Part shown: positions 1-11,556 of the stretch, one piece after another | Layout: the number at the start of each line of letters is the position of its first letter | Position numbering within the stretch: position 1 is the first letter of the stretch | DNA from: Sympetrum striolatum | Taxonomy: Eukaryota; Arthropoda; Insecta; Odonata; Libellulidae | DNA: 64,000 nucleotides | Direction: 5' to 3' | Assembly: GCA_947579665.1 (NCBI GenBank) | Contig: CANPUZ010000074.1 | Coordinates: 186,001 to 250,000 of the forward strand | Position numbers and translations under genes: made by a program | The notes under the pieces: model-generated | The model's input: only the letters and a program-made list of their open reading frames with translations | Databases searched by the model: none | Told to the model about the DNA's origin: nothing

Positions 1-93
1 ACCGAAAAAAGCAAGAAAAACGAATAATTTTAGCGAAATATCAATTTTTATCCTCTTTTTTTCCCTTAATTTTCCTTATTTTATCGAGATTTG
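1..93 (+). repeat. Reference 93-bp monomer (type A)
   Basis: This first full copy is close to the consensus and serves as the coordinate frame. A/T tracts lie at monomer positions 5-10 (A6), 16-20 (A5), 26-31 (AATTTT), 36-39 (AAAT), 43-49 (AATTTTT), 56-62 (T7), 68-73 (AATTTT), 79-82 (T4) and 89-92 (ATTT). CpGs lie at 3-4, 21-22, 34-35 and 85-86. Positions 51-67 are a pure pyrimidine run. Type A has AGCGAAATATC in the centre, CCTC before the T tract and TTAATT after it. The next copy begins at 94 with ACCG. Confidence 0.95.
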
Positions 94-289
94 ACCGAAA
101 AAAGCAAGAAAAACGAATAACTTTAGCGAAATTTCAATTTTTTTCCTCTTTTTTTTCCCTTAATTTTCCTTATTTTATCGAGATTTGACCGAAAAAAGCA
201 AGAAAAACGAATAATTTTTGCGAAATTTTAATTTTTTTCCTCTTTTTTTCCCTTAATTTCCTTATTTTTTCGAGATTTGGCCAAAAAAA
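1..289 (+). repeat. Partial higher-order repeat cut by window start
   Basis: Three monomers that match about 3884-4170 (offset 3883), including the TAACTTTAGCG variant and the rare TTTTTTCGAGATTTGGCC variant. The match stops at about 285-300, where the sequence switches to the start of the 5.36-kb unit. The window therefore opens inside an earlier part of the same higher-order array, and the 285-300 switch is an old recombination joint. Confidence 0.7.
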
Positions 290-3200
290 GCAAATAAAAC
301 GAATAATTTTTGCGAAATTTTAATTTTTTTCCTCTTTTTTCCCCTTAATTTTCCTTATTTTATCGAGATTTGACTGAAAAAAGCAAGAAAAACGAATAAT
401 TTTATCGAAAATTCAATTTCTATCCTCTTCTTTTCCCTTAATTTTCCTGATTTTATCGAGATTTTACCAAAAAAAGGAAGAAAAACGAATAATTTTAGCG
501 AAATTTCAATTTTTTCTTCTTTTTTTCCCTTAATTTTCCTTATTTTATCGAGATTTGACCGAAAAAAGCAAGAAAAACGAATAATTTTATCGAAATTTCA
601 ATTTTTATCATCTTTTTTCCCTTGATTTTCCTTATTTTATCGAGATTTGACCGAAAAAAGCAAGAAAAACGAATAATTTTATCGAAATTTCAATTTTATC
701 ATCTTCTTTCCCTTGATTTTCCTTATTTTATCGAGATTTGACCGAAAAAAGCAAGAAAAACGAATAATTTTAGCGAAATATCAATTTTTATCATGTTTTG
801 TCCCTTGATTTTCCTTATTTTATCTAGATTTGACCGAATAAAGCAAGAAAAACGAATAATTTTATCGAAATTTCAATTTTTATCATCTTTTTTCCCTTGA
901 TTTTCCTTATTTTATCGAGATTTGACCGAAAAAAGCAAGAAAAACTAATAATTTTAGCGAAATATCAATTTTTATCCTCTTTTTTTCCCTTAATTTTCCT
1001 TATTTTATCGAGATTTTACCGAAAAGAGCAAGAAAAACGAATAATTTCAGCGAAATTTTAATTTTTTTCCTCTTTTTTTCCCTTAATTTCCTTATTTTAT
1101 CGAGATTTGGCCGAAAAAAGCAAGAAAAACGAATAATTTTATCGAAATTTCAATTTTTATCATCTTTTTTCCCTTGATTTTCCTTATTTTATCGAGATTT
1201 GACCGAAAAAAGCAAGAAAAACGAATAATTTTAGCGAAATATCAATTTTTATCTTCTTTTTTTCCCTTAATTTTCCTTATTTTATCGAGATTTGACCGAA
1301 AAGAGCAAGAAAAACGAATAATTTCAGCGAAACTTCAATTTTTTTCATCTTTTTTTCCCTTAATTTTCCTTATTTTATCGAGATTTGACCGAAAAAAGCA
1401 AGATAAACGAATAATTTTTGCGAAATTTTAATTTTTTTCCTCTTTTTTCCTTTTTAATTTTCCTTATTTTATCGAGATTTGACTGAAAAAAGCAAGAAAA
1501 ACGAATAATTTTATCGAAATTTCAATTTCTATCCTCTTCTTTTCCCTTAATTTTCCTTATTTTATCGAGATTTGACCAAAAAAAGGAAGAAAAACGAATA
1601 ATTTTAGCGAAATTTCAATTTTTTTCCACTTTTTTTCCCTTAATTTTCCTTATTTTATCGAGATTTGACCGAAAAAAGCAAGAAAAACGAATAATTTTAG
1701 CAAAATATCAATTTTTATCATCTTTCTTCACTTGATTTTCCTTATTTTATCGAGATTTGACCGAAAAAGGCAAGAAAAACGAATAATTTTATCGAAATTT
1801 CAATTTTTATCATCTTTTTTCCCTTGATTTTCCTTATTTTATCGAGTTTTGACCGAAAAAAGCAAGAAAAACGAATAATTTTAGCGAAATATCAATTTTT
1901 ATCCTCTTTTTTCCCTTAATTTTCCTTATTTTATCGAGATTTGACCGAAAAAAGCAAGAAAAACGAATAACTTTAGCGAAATTTACACTTTTTTCCTCTT
2001 TTTTTCCCTTAATTTTCCTTATTTTATCGAGATTTGACCGAAAAAAGCAAGAAAAACGAATAATTTTAGCGAAATTTCAATTTTTTTCCTCTTTTTTTCC
2101 CTTAATTTTCCTTAGTTTATCGAGATTTGACCGAAAAAAGCAAGAAAAACGAATAATTTTAGCGAAATATTAATTTTTATCCTCTTTTTTTCCCTTAATT
2201 TTCCTTATTTTATCGAGATTTGACCGAAAAAATCAAGAAAAACGAATAATTTTATCGAAATTTCAATTTTTATCATCTTTTTTCCCTTCATTTTCCTTAT
2301 TTTATCGAGATTTGACCGAAAAAAGCAAGAAAAACGAATAATTTTAGCGAAATATCAATTTTTATCCTCTTTTTTTCCCTTAATTTTCCTTATTTTATCG
2401 AGATTTGACCGAAAAAGCAAGAAAAACGAATAACTTTAGCGAAATTTCAATTTTTTTCCTCTTTTTTTCCCTTAATTTTCCTTAGTTTATCGAGATTTGA
2501 CCGAAAAAGCAAGAAAAAAGGAATAATTTTAGCGAAATATCAATTTTTATCATCTTTTTTCCCTTGATTTTCCTTATTTTATCGAGATTTGACCGAAAAA
2601 AGCAAGAAAAACGAATAATTTTATCGAAATTTCAATTTTTATCATCTTTTTTCCCTTGATTTTCCTTATTTTATCGAGATTTGACCGAAAAAAGCAAGAA
2701 AAACGAATAATTTTAGCGAAATATCAATTTTTATCCTCTTTTTTCCCTTAATTTTCCTTATTTTATCGAGATTTGACCGAAAAAAGCAAGAAAAACGAAT
2801 AATTTTATCGAAATTTCAATTTTTATCATCTTTTTTCCCTTGATTTTCCTTATTTTATCGAGTTTTGACCGAAAAAAGCAAGAAAAACGAATAATTTTAT
2901 CGAAATTTCAATTTTTATCATCTTTTTTCCCTTCATTTTCCTTATTTTATCGAGATTTGACCGAAAAAAGCAAGAAAAACGAATAATTTTAGCGAAATAT
3001 CAATTTTTATCCTCTTTTTTTCCCTTAATTTTCCTTATTTTATCGAGATTTGACCGAAAAAGCAAGAAAAACGAATAACTTTAGCGAAATATCAATTTTT
3101 ATCCTCTTTTTTTCCCTTAATTTTCCTTAGTTTATCGAGATTTGACCGAAAAAAGCAAGAAAAAAGGAATAATTTTAGCGAAATATCAATTTTTATCATC

Positions 3201-5650
3201 TTTTTTCCCTTGATTTTCCTTATTTTATCGAGATTTGACCGAAAAAAGCAAGAAAAACGAATAATTTTATCGAAATTTCAATTTTTATCATCTTTTTTCC
3301 CTTGATTTTCCTTATTTTATCGAGATTTGACCGAAAAAAGCAAGAAAAACGAACAATTTTAGCGAAATTTCAATTTTTATCATCTTTTTTCCCTTGATTA
3401 TCCTTATTTTATCGAGTTTTGACCGAAAAAAGCAAGAAAAACGAATAATTTTAGCGAAATATCAATTTTTGTCCTCTTTTTTTCCCTTAATTTTCCTTAT
3501 TTTATCGAGATTTGACCGAAAAAAGCAAGAAAAACGAAAAACTTTAGCGAAATTTCAATTTTTTTCCTCTTTTTTTTCCTTAATTTTCCTTATTTTATCG
3601 AGATTTGACCGAAAAAAGCAAGAAAAACGAATAATTTTAGCGAAATTTCAATTTTTTCCTCTTTTTTTCCCTTAATTTTCCTTAGTTTATCGAGATTTGA
3701 CCGAAAAAAGTAAGAACAACGAATCATTTTAGCGAAATATCAATTTTTATCCTCTTTTTTTCCCTTAATTTTCCTTATTTTATCGAGATTTGACCGAAAA
3801 AGCAAGAAAAACGAATAATTTTATCGAAATTTCAATTTTTATCATCTTTTTTCCCTTGATTTTCCTTATTTTATCGAGATTTGACCGAAAAAAGCAAGAA
3901 AAACGAATAATTTTAGCGAAATATCAATTTTTATCCTCTTTTTTTCCCTTAATTTTCCTTATTTTATCGAGATTTGACCGAAAAAAGCAAGAAAAACGAA
4001 TAACTTTAGCGAAATTTCAATTTTTTTCCTCTTTTTTTTCCCTTAATTTTCCTTATTTTATCGAGATTTGACCGAAAAAAGCAAGAAAAACGAATAATTT
4101 TTGCGAAATTTTAATTTTTTTCCTCTTTTTTTCCCTTAATTTCCTTATTTTTTCGAGATTTGGCCAAAAAAAGCAAGAAAAACGAATAATTTTAGCGAAA
4201 TATCAATTTTTATCCTCTTTTTTTCCCTTAATTTTCCTTATTTTATCGAGATTTGACTGAAAAAATCAAGAAAAACGAATAATTTTATCGAAATTTCAAT
4301 TTTTATCATCTTTTTTCCCTTCATTTTCCTTATTTTATCGAGATTTGACCGAAAAAAGCAAGAAAAACGAATAATTTTAGCGAAATATCAATTTTTATCC
4401 TCTTTTTTTCCCTTAATTTTCCTTATTTTATCGAGATTTGACCGAAAAAGCAAGAAAAACGAATAACTTTAGCGAAATTTCAATTTTTTTCCTCTTTTTT
4501 TCCCTTAATTTTCCATAGTTTATCGAGATTTGACCGAAAAAAGCAAGAAAAACGAATAATTTTATCGAAATTTCAATTTTTATCATCTTTTTTCCCTTGA
4601 TTTTCCTTATTTTATCGAGATTTGACCGAAAAAAGCAAGAAAAACGAATAATTTTATCGAAATTTCAATTTTTATCATCTTTTTTCCCTTGATTTTCCTT
4701 ATTTTATCGAGATTTGACCGAAAAAAGCAAGAAAAACGAATAATTTTAGCGAAATATCAATTTTTATCATCTTTTTTCCCTTGATTTTCCTTGTTTTATC
4801 GAGATTTGACCGAAAAAAGCGAGAAAAACGAATAATTTTATCGAAATTTTAATTTTTATCATCTTTTTTCCGTTGATTTTCCTTATTTTATCGAGATTTG
4901 ACCGAAAAAAGCAAGAAAAACGAATAATTTTAGCGAAATATCAATTTTTTTCCTTTTTTTTCCCATAATTTTCCTTATTTTATCAAGATTTGGCCGAAAA
5001 AAGCAAGTAAAACGAATAATTTTTGCGGAATTTCAATTTTTTCCCTCCTTTTTCCCCTTAATTTTCCTTATTTTATCGAAATTTGACCGAAAAAAGCAAG
5101 AAAAACGAATAATTTTATCGAAATTTCAATTTCTATCCTCTTCTTTTCCCTTAATTTTCCTTATTTTATCAAGATTTGACCAAAAAAAGGAAGAAAAACG
5201 AATAATTTTAGCGAAATTTCAATTTTTTTCCAATTTTTTTTCCCTTAATTTTCCTTATCTTATCGAGATTTGACCGAAAAAAGCAAGAAAAACGAATAAT
5301 ATTAGCAAAATATCAATTTTTATCATCTTTTATCCCTTGATTTTCCTTGTTTTATCGAGATTTGACCGAAAAAAACAAGAAAAACGAATAATTTTATCGA
5401 AATTTTAATTTTTATCATCTTTTTTTCTTGATTTTCCTTATTTTATCGAGATTTGACCGAAAAAAGCAAGAAAAACTAATAATTTTAGCGAAATATCAAT
5501 TTTTATCCTCTTTTTTTCCCTTAATTTTCCTTATTTTATCGAGATTTGACCGAAAAAAGCAAGAAAAACGAATAATTTTATCGAAATTTCAATTTTTATC
5601 CTCTTTTTTCCCTTAATTTTCCTTATTTTATCGAGATTTGACCGAAAAAA
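290..5650 (+). repeat. 5.36-kb higher-order repeat, copy 1
   Basis: About 58 monomers. Rare variants recur in the same order 5361 bp downstream: the ACTGAAAAAAGC monomer with CGAAAATTC (about 371 and 5732), the TTTTACCAAAAAAAGG monomer, the TGTCCC variant near 800 and 6160, the ATAAACG variant near 1402 and 6763, and the GAACAACGAATCATT monomer near 3714 and 9075. A few single-base differences separate the copies, for example G at 794 against C at 6155. Edges are approximate to about one monomer. Confidence 0.85.
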
Positions 5651-8600
5651 GCAAGTAAAACGAATAATTTTTGCGAAATTTTAATTTTTTTCCTCTTTTT
5701 TCCCCTTAATTTTCCTTATTTTATCGAGATTTGACTGAAAAAAGCAAGAAAAACGAATAATTTTATCGAAAATTCAATTTCTATCCTCTTCTTTTTCCTT
5801 AATTTTCCTGATTTTATCGAGATTTTACCAAAAAAAGGAAGAAAAACGAATAATTTTAGCGAAATTTCAATTTTTTCTTCTTTTTTTCCCTTAATTTTCC
5901 TTATTTTATCGAGATTTGACCGAAAAAAGCAAGAAAAACGAATAATTTTATCGAAATTTCAATTTTTATCATCTTTTTTCCCTTGATTTTCCTTATTTTA
6001 TCGAGATTTGACCGAAAAAAGCAAGAAAAACGAATAATTTTATCGAAATTTCAATTTTATCATCTTCTTTCCCTTGATTTTCCTTATTTTATCGAGATTT
6101 GACCGAAAAAAGCAAGAAAAACGAATAATTTTAGCGAAATATCAATTTTTATCATCTTTTGTCCCTTGATTTTCCTTATTTTATCGAGATTTGACCGAAT
6201 AAAGCAAGAAAAACGAATAATTTTATCGAAATTTCAATTTTTATCATCTTTTTTCCCTTGATTTTCCTTATTTTATCGAGATTTGACCGAAAAAAGCAAG
6301 AAAAACTAATAATTTTAGCGAAATATCAATTTTTATCCTCTTTTTTTCCCTTAATTTTCCTTATTTTATCGAGATTTTACCGAAAAGAGCAAGAAAAACG
6401 AATAAATTCAGCGAAATTTTAATTTTTTTCCTCTTTTTTTCCCTTAATTTCCTTATTTTATCGAGATTTGGCCGAAAAAAGCAAGAAAAACGAATAATTT
6501 TATCGAAATTTCAATTTTTATCATCTTTTTTCCCTTGATTTTCCTTATTTTATCGAGATTTGACCGAAAAAAGCAAGAAAAACGAATAATTTTAGCGAAA
6601 TATCAATTTTTATCCTCTTTTTTTCCCTTAATTTTCCTTATTTTATCGAGATTTGACCGAAAAGAGCAAGAAAAACGAATAATTTCAGCGAAACTTCAAT
6701 TTTTTTCATCTTTTTTTCCCTTAATTTTCCTTATTTTATCGAGATTTGACCGAAAAAAGCAAGATAAACGAATAATTTTTGCGAAATTTTAATTTTTTTC
6801 CTCTTTTTTCCTTTTTAATTTTCCTTATTTTATCGAGATTTGACTGAAAAAAGCAAGAAAAACGAATAATTTTATCGAAATTTCAATTTCTATCCTCTTC
6901 TTTTCCCTTAATTTTCCTTATTTTATCGAGATTTGACCAAAAAAAGGAAGAAAAACGAATAATTTTAGCGAAATTTCAATTTTTTTCCACTTTTTTTCCC
7001 TTAATTTTCCTTATTTTATCGAGATTTGACCGAAAAAAGCAAGAAAAACGAATAATTTTAGCAAAATATCAATTTTTATCATCTTTTTTCCCTTGATTTT
7101 CCTTATTTTATCGAGATTTGACCGAAAAAGGCAAGAAAAACGAATAATTTTATCGAAATTTCAATTTTTATCATCTTTTTTCCCTTGATTTTCCTTATTT
7201 TATCGAGTTTTGACCGAAAAAAGCAAGAAAAACGAATAATTTTAGCGAAATATCAATTTTTATCCTCCTTTTTCCCTTAATTTTCCTTATTTTATCGAGA
7301 TTTGACCGAAAAAAGCAAGAAAAACGAATAACTTTAGCGAAATTTACACTTTTTTCCTCTTTTTTTCCCTTAATTTTCCTTATTTTATCGAGATTTGACC
7401 GAAAAAAGCAAGAAAAACGAATAATTTTAGCGAAATTTCAATTTTTTTCCTCTTTTTTTCCCTTAATTTTCCTTAGTTTTATCGAGATTAGACCGAAAAA
7501 AGCAAGAAAAACGAATAATTTTAGCGAAATATCAATTTTTATCCTCTTTTTTTCCCTTAATTTTCCTTATTTTATCGAGATTTGACCGAAAAAATCAAGA
7601 AAAACGAATAATTTTATCGAAATTTCAATTTTTATCATCTTTTTTCCATTCATTTTCCTTATTTTATCGAGATTTGACCGAAAAAAGCAAGAAAAACGAA
7701 TAATTTTAGCGAAATATCAATTTTTATCCTCTTTTTTTCCCTTAATTTTCCTTATTTTATCGAGATTTGACCGAAAAAGCAAGAAAAACGAATTACTTTA
7801 GCGAAATTTCAATTTTTTTCCTCTTTTTTTCCCTTAATTTTCCTTAGTTTATCGAGATTTGACCGAAAAAGCAAGAAAAAAGGAATAATTTTAGCGAAAT
7901 ATCAATTTTTATCATCTTTTTTCCCTTGATTTTCCTTATTTTATCGAGATTTGACCGAAAAAAGCAAGAAAAAGGAATAATTTTATCGAAATTTCAATTT
8001 TTATCATCTTTTTTCCCTTGATTTTCCTTATTTTATCGAGATTTGACCGAAAAAAGCAAGAAAAACGAATAATTTTAGCGAAATATCAATTTTTATCCTT
8101 TTTTTTCCCTTAATTTTCCTTATTTTATCGAGATTTGACCGAAAAAAGCAAGAAAAACGAATAATTTTATCGAAATTTCAATTTTTATCATCTTTTTTCC
8201 CTTGATTTTCCTTATTTTATCGAGTTTTGACCGAAAAAAGCAAGAAAAACGAATAATTTTATCGAAATTTCAATTTTTATCATCTTTTTTCCCTTCATTT
8301 TCCTTATTTTATCGAGATTTGACCGAAAAAAGCAAGAAAAACGAATAATTTTAGCGAAATATCAATTTTTATCCTCTTTTTTTCCCTTAATTTTCCTTAT
8401 TTTATCGAGATTTGACCGAAAAAGCAAGAAAAACGAATAACTTTAGCGAAATATCAATTTTTATCCTCTTTTTTTCCCTTAATTTTCCTTAGTTTATCGA
8501 GATTTGACCGAAAAAAGCAAGAAAAAAGGAATAATTTTAGCGAAATATCAATTTTTATCATCTTTTTTCCCTTGATTTTCCTTATTTTATCGAGATTTGA

Positions 8601-10915
8601 CCGAAAAAAGCAAGAAAAACGAATAATTTTATCGAAATTTCAATTTTTATCATCTTTTTTCCCTTGATTTTCCTTATTTTATCGAGATTTGACCGAAAAA
8701 AGCAAGAAAAACGAACAATTTTAGCGAAATTTCAATTTTTATCATCTTTTTTCCCTTGATTATCCTTATTTTATCGAGTTTTGACCGAAAAAAGCAAGAA
8801 AAACGAATAATTTTAGCGAAATATCAATTTTATCCTCTTTTTTTCCCTTAATTTTCCTTATTTTATCGAGATTTGACAGAAAAAAGCAAGAAAAACGAAA
8901 AACTTTAGCGAAATTTCAATTTTTTTCCTCTTTTTTTTCCTTAATTTTTTTTATTTTATCGAGATTTGACCGAAAAAAGCAAGAAAAACGAATAATTTTA
9001 GCGAAATTTCAATTTTTTTCCTCTTTTTTTCCCTTAATTTTCCTTAGTTTATCGAGATTTGACCGAAAAAAGCAAGAACAACGAATCATTTTAGCGAAAT
9101 ATCAATTTTTATCCTCTTTTTTTCCCTTAATTTTCCTTATTTTATCGAGATTTGACCGAAAAAGCAAGAAAAACGAATAATTTTATCGAAATTTCAATTT
9201 TTATCATCTTTTTTCCCTTGATTTTCCTTATTTTATCGAGATTTGACCAAAAAAAGCAAGAAAAACGAATAATTTTAGCGAAATATCAATTTTTATCCTC
9301 TTTTTTTCCCTTAATTTTCCTTATTTTATCGAGATTTGACCGAAAAAAGCAAGAAAAACGAATAACTTTAGCGAAATTTCAATTTTTTTCCTCTTTTTTT
9401 TCCCTTAATTTTCCTTATTTTATCGAGATTTGACCGAAAAAAGCAAGAAAAACGAATAATTTTTGCGAAATTTTAATTTTTTTCCTCTTTTTTTCCCTTA
9501 ATTTCCTTATTTTTTCGAGATTTGGCCAAAAAAAGCAAGAAAAACGAATAATTTTAGCGAAATATCAATTTTTATCCTCTTTTTTTCCCTTAATTTTCCT
9601 TATTTTATCGAGATTTGACCGAAAAAATCAAGAAAAACGAATAATTTTATCGAAATTTCAATTTTTATCATCTTTTTTCCCTTCATTTTCCTTATTTTAT
9701 CGAGATTTGACCGAAAAAAGCAAGAAAAACGAATAATTTTAGCGAAATATCAATTTTTATCCTCTTTTTTTCCCTTAATTTTCCTTATTTTATCGAGATT
9801 TGACCGAAAAAGCAAGAAAAACGAATAACTTTAGCGAAATTTCAATTTTTTTCCTCTTTTTTTCCCTTAATTTTCCATAGTTTATCGAGATTTGACCGAA
9901 AAAAGCAAGAAAAACGAATAATTTTATCGAAATTTCAATTTTTATCATCTTTTTTCCCTTGATTTTCCTTATTTTATCGAGATTTGACCGAAAAAAGCAA
10001 GAAAAACGAATAATTTTATCGAAATTTCAATTTTTATCATCTTTTTTCCCTTGATTTTCCTTATTTTATCGAGATTTGACCGAAAAAAGCAAGAAAAACG
10101 AATAATTTTATCGAAATTTTAATTTTTATCATCTTTTTTCCCTTGATTTTCCTTATTTTATCGAGATTTGACCGAAAAAAGCAAGAAAAACGAATAATTT
10201 TAGCGAAATATTAATTTTTTTCCTTTTTTTTCCCATAATTTTCCTTATTTTATCAAGATTTGGCCGAAAAAAGCAAGTAAAACGAATAATTTTTGCGGAA
10301 TTTCAATTTTTTCCCTCCTTTTTCCCCTTAATTTTCCTTATTTTATCGAAATTTGACCGAAAAAGCAAGAAAAACGAATAATTTTATCGAAATTTCAATT
10401 TCTATCCTCTTCTTTTCCCTTAATTTTCCTTATTTTATCAAGATTTGACCAAAAAAAGGAAGAAAAACGGATAATTTTAGCGAAATTTCAATTTTTTTCC
10501 AATTTTTTTTCCCTTAATTTTCCTTATTTTATCGAGATTTGACCGAAAAAAGCAAGAAAAACGAATAATATTAGCAAAATATCAATTTTTATCATCTTTT
10601 ATCCCTTGATTTTCCTTGTTTTATCGAGATTTGACCGAAAAAAGCAAGAAAAACGAATAATTTTATCGAAATTTTAATTTTTATCATCTTTTTTTCTTGA
10701 TTTTCCTTATTTTATCGAGATTTGACCGAAAAAAGCAAGAAAAACTAATAATTTTAGCGAAATATCAATTTTTATCCTCTTTTTTTCCCTTAATTTTCCT
10801 TATTTTATCGAGATTTGACCGAAAAAAGCAAGAAAAACGAATAATTTTATCGAAATTTCAATTTTTATCCTCTTTTTTTCCCTTAATTTTCCTTATTTTA
10901 TCGAGATTTGACCGA
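5651..10915 (+). repeat. 5.36-kb higher-order repeat, copy 2
   Basis: Colinear with copy 1 at an offset of 5361-5362 bp up to about 10,080, then at an offset of 5269 bp. The 92-bp change means one whole monomer is missing here; the copy-1 monomer carrying TTCCTTGTTTTATCG near 4790 has no partner. Copy 2 also has its own changes, such as GGCAAG retained but TTTTTTTATTTT near 8950. Its last 2 kb is also the first copy of a younger 2.59-kb duplication. Confidence 0.83.
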
Positions 10916-11556
10916 AAAAAGCAAGAAAAACGAATAATTTTAGCGAAATTTCAATTTTTTTCCACTTTTTTTCCCTTAATTGTCCTTATTTTATCGAGAT
11001 TTGACCGAAAAAAGCAAGAAAAACGAATAATTTTATCGAAATTTCAATTTTTATCCTCTTTTTTTCCCTTAATTTTCCTTATTTTATCGAGATTTGACCG
11101 AAAAAAGCAAGAAAAACGAATAATTTTAGCGAAATTTCAATTTTTTTCCACTTTTTTTCCCTTAATTGTCCTTATTTTATCGAGATTTGACAGAAAAAAG
11201 CAAGAAAAACGAATAATTTTAGCGAAATATCAATTTTTATCCTCTTTTTTCCCTTAATTTTCCTTATTTTATCGATATTTGACCGAAAAATGCAAGAAAA
11301 ACGAATAATTTTAGCGAAATTAAAATTTTTTTCCTCTTTTTTCCCTTAATTGTCCTTATTTTATCGAGATTTGACCGAAAAAAGCAAGAAAAACGAATAA
11401 TTTTATCGAAATTTCAATTTTTATCATCTTTTTTCCCTTGATTTTCCTTATTTTATCGAGATTTGACCGAAAAAAACAAGAAAAACGAATAATTTTATCG
11501 AAATTTCAATTTTTATCATCTTTTTTCCCTTGATTTTTCTTATTTAATCGAGATTT
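8968..11556 (+). repeat. 2.59-kb tandem duplication, copy 1
   Basis: About 28 monomers, beginning near the monomer before GAACAACGAATCATT and ending at the TTTTTCTTATTTAATCGAG monomer. It recurs immediately downstream at an offset of 2588-2589 bp with almost no differences. It overlaps the end of 5.36-kb copy 2 and extends into new sequence (10,916-11,556) with ATTGTCC and CCACTTTT variants. Confidence 0.88.

Noticed and set aside
1..93. CENP-B box in the monomer
   Set aside because: The reverse strand has TTCG in ATTCGTTTTTCTTGC, but the required downstream A and CGGG core are absent in all monomers I read.
10697..11257. 186-codon open frame on the + strand as a repeat protein (also at 13,285, 27,351, 28,829 and 41,779)
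   Set aside because: The start is TTG, there is no ribosome site or other gene context, the product is only the translated satellite monomer, and the frame ends wherever a 92-bp monomer falls. No codon-level constraint is visible: the same substitutions occur in monomers outside open frames.
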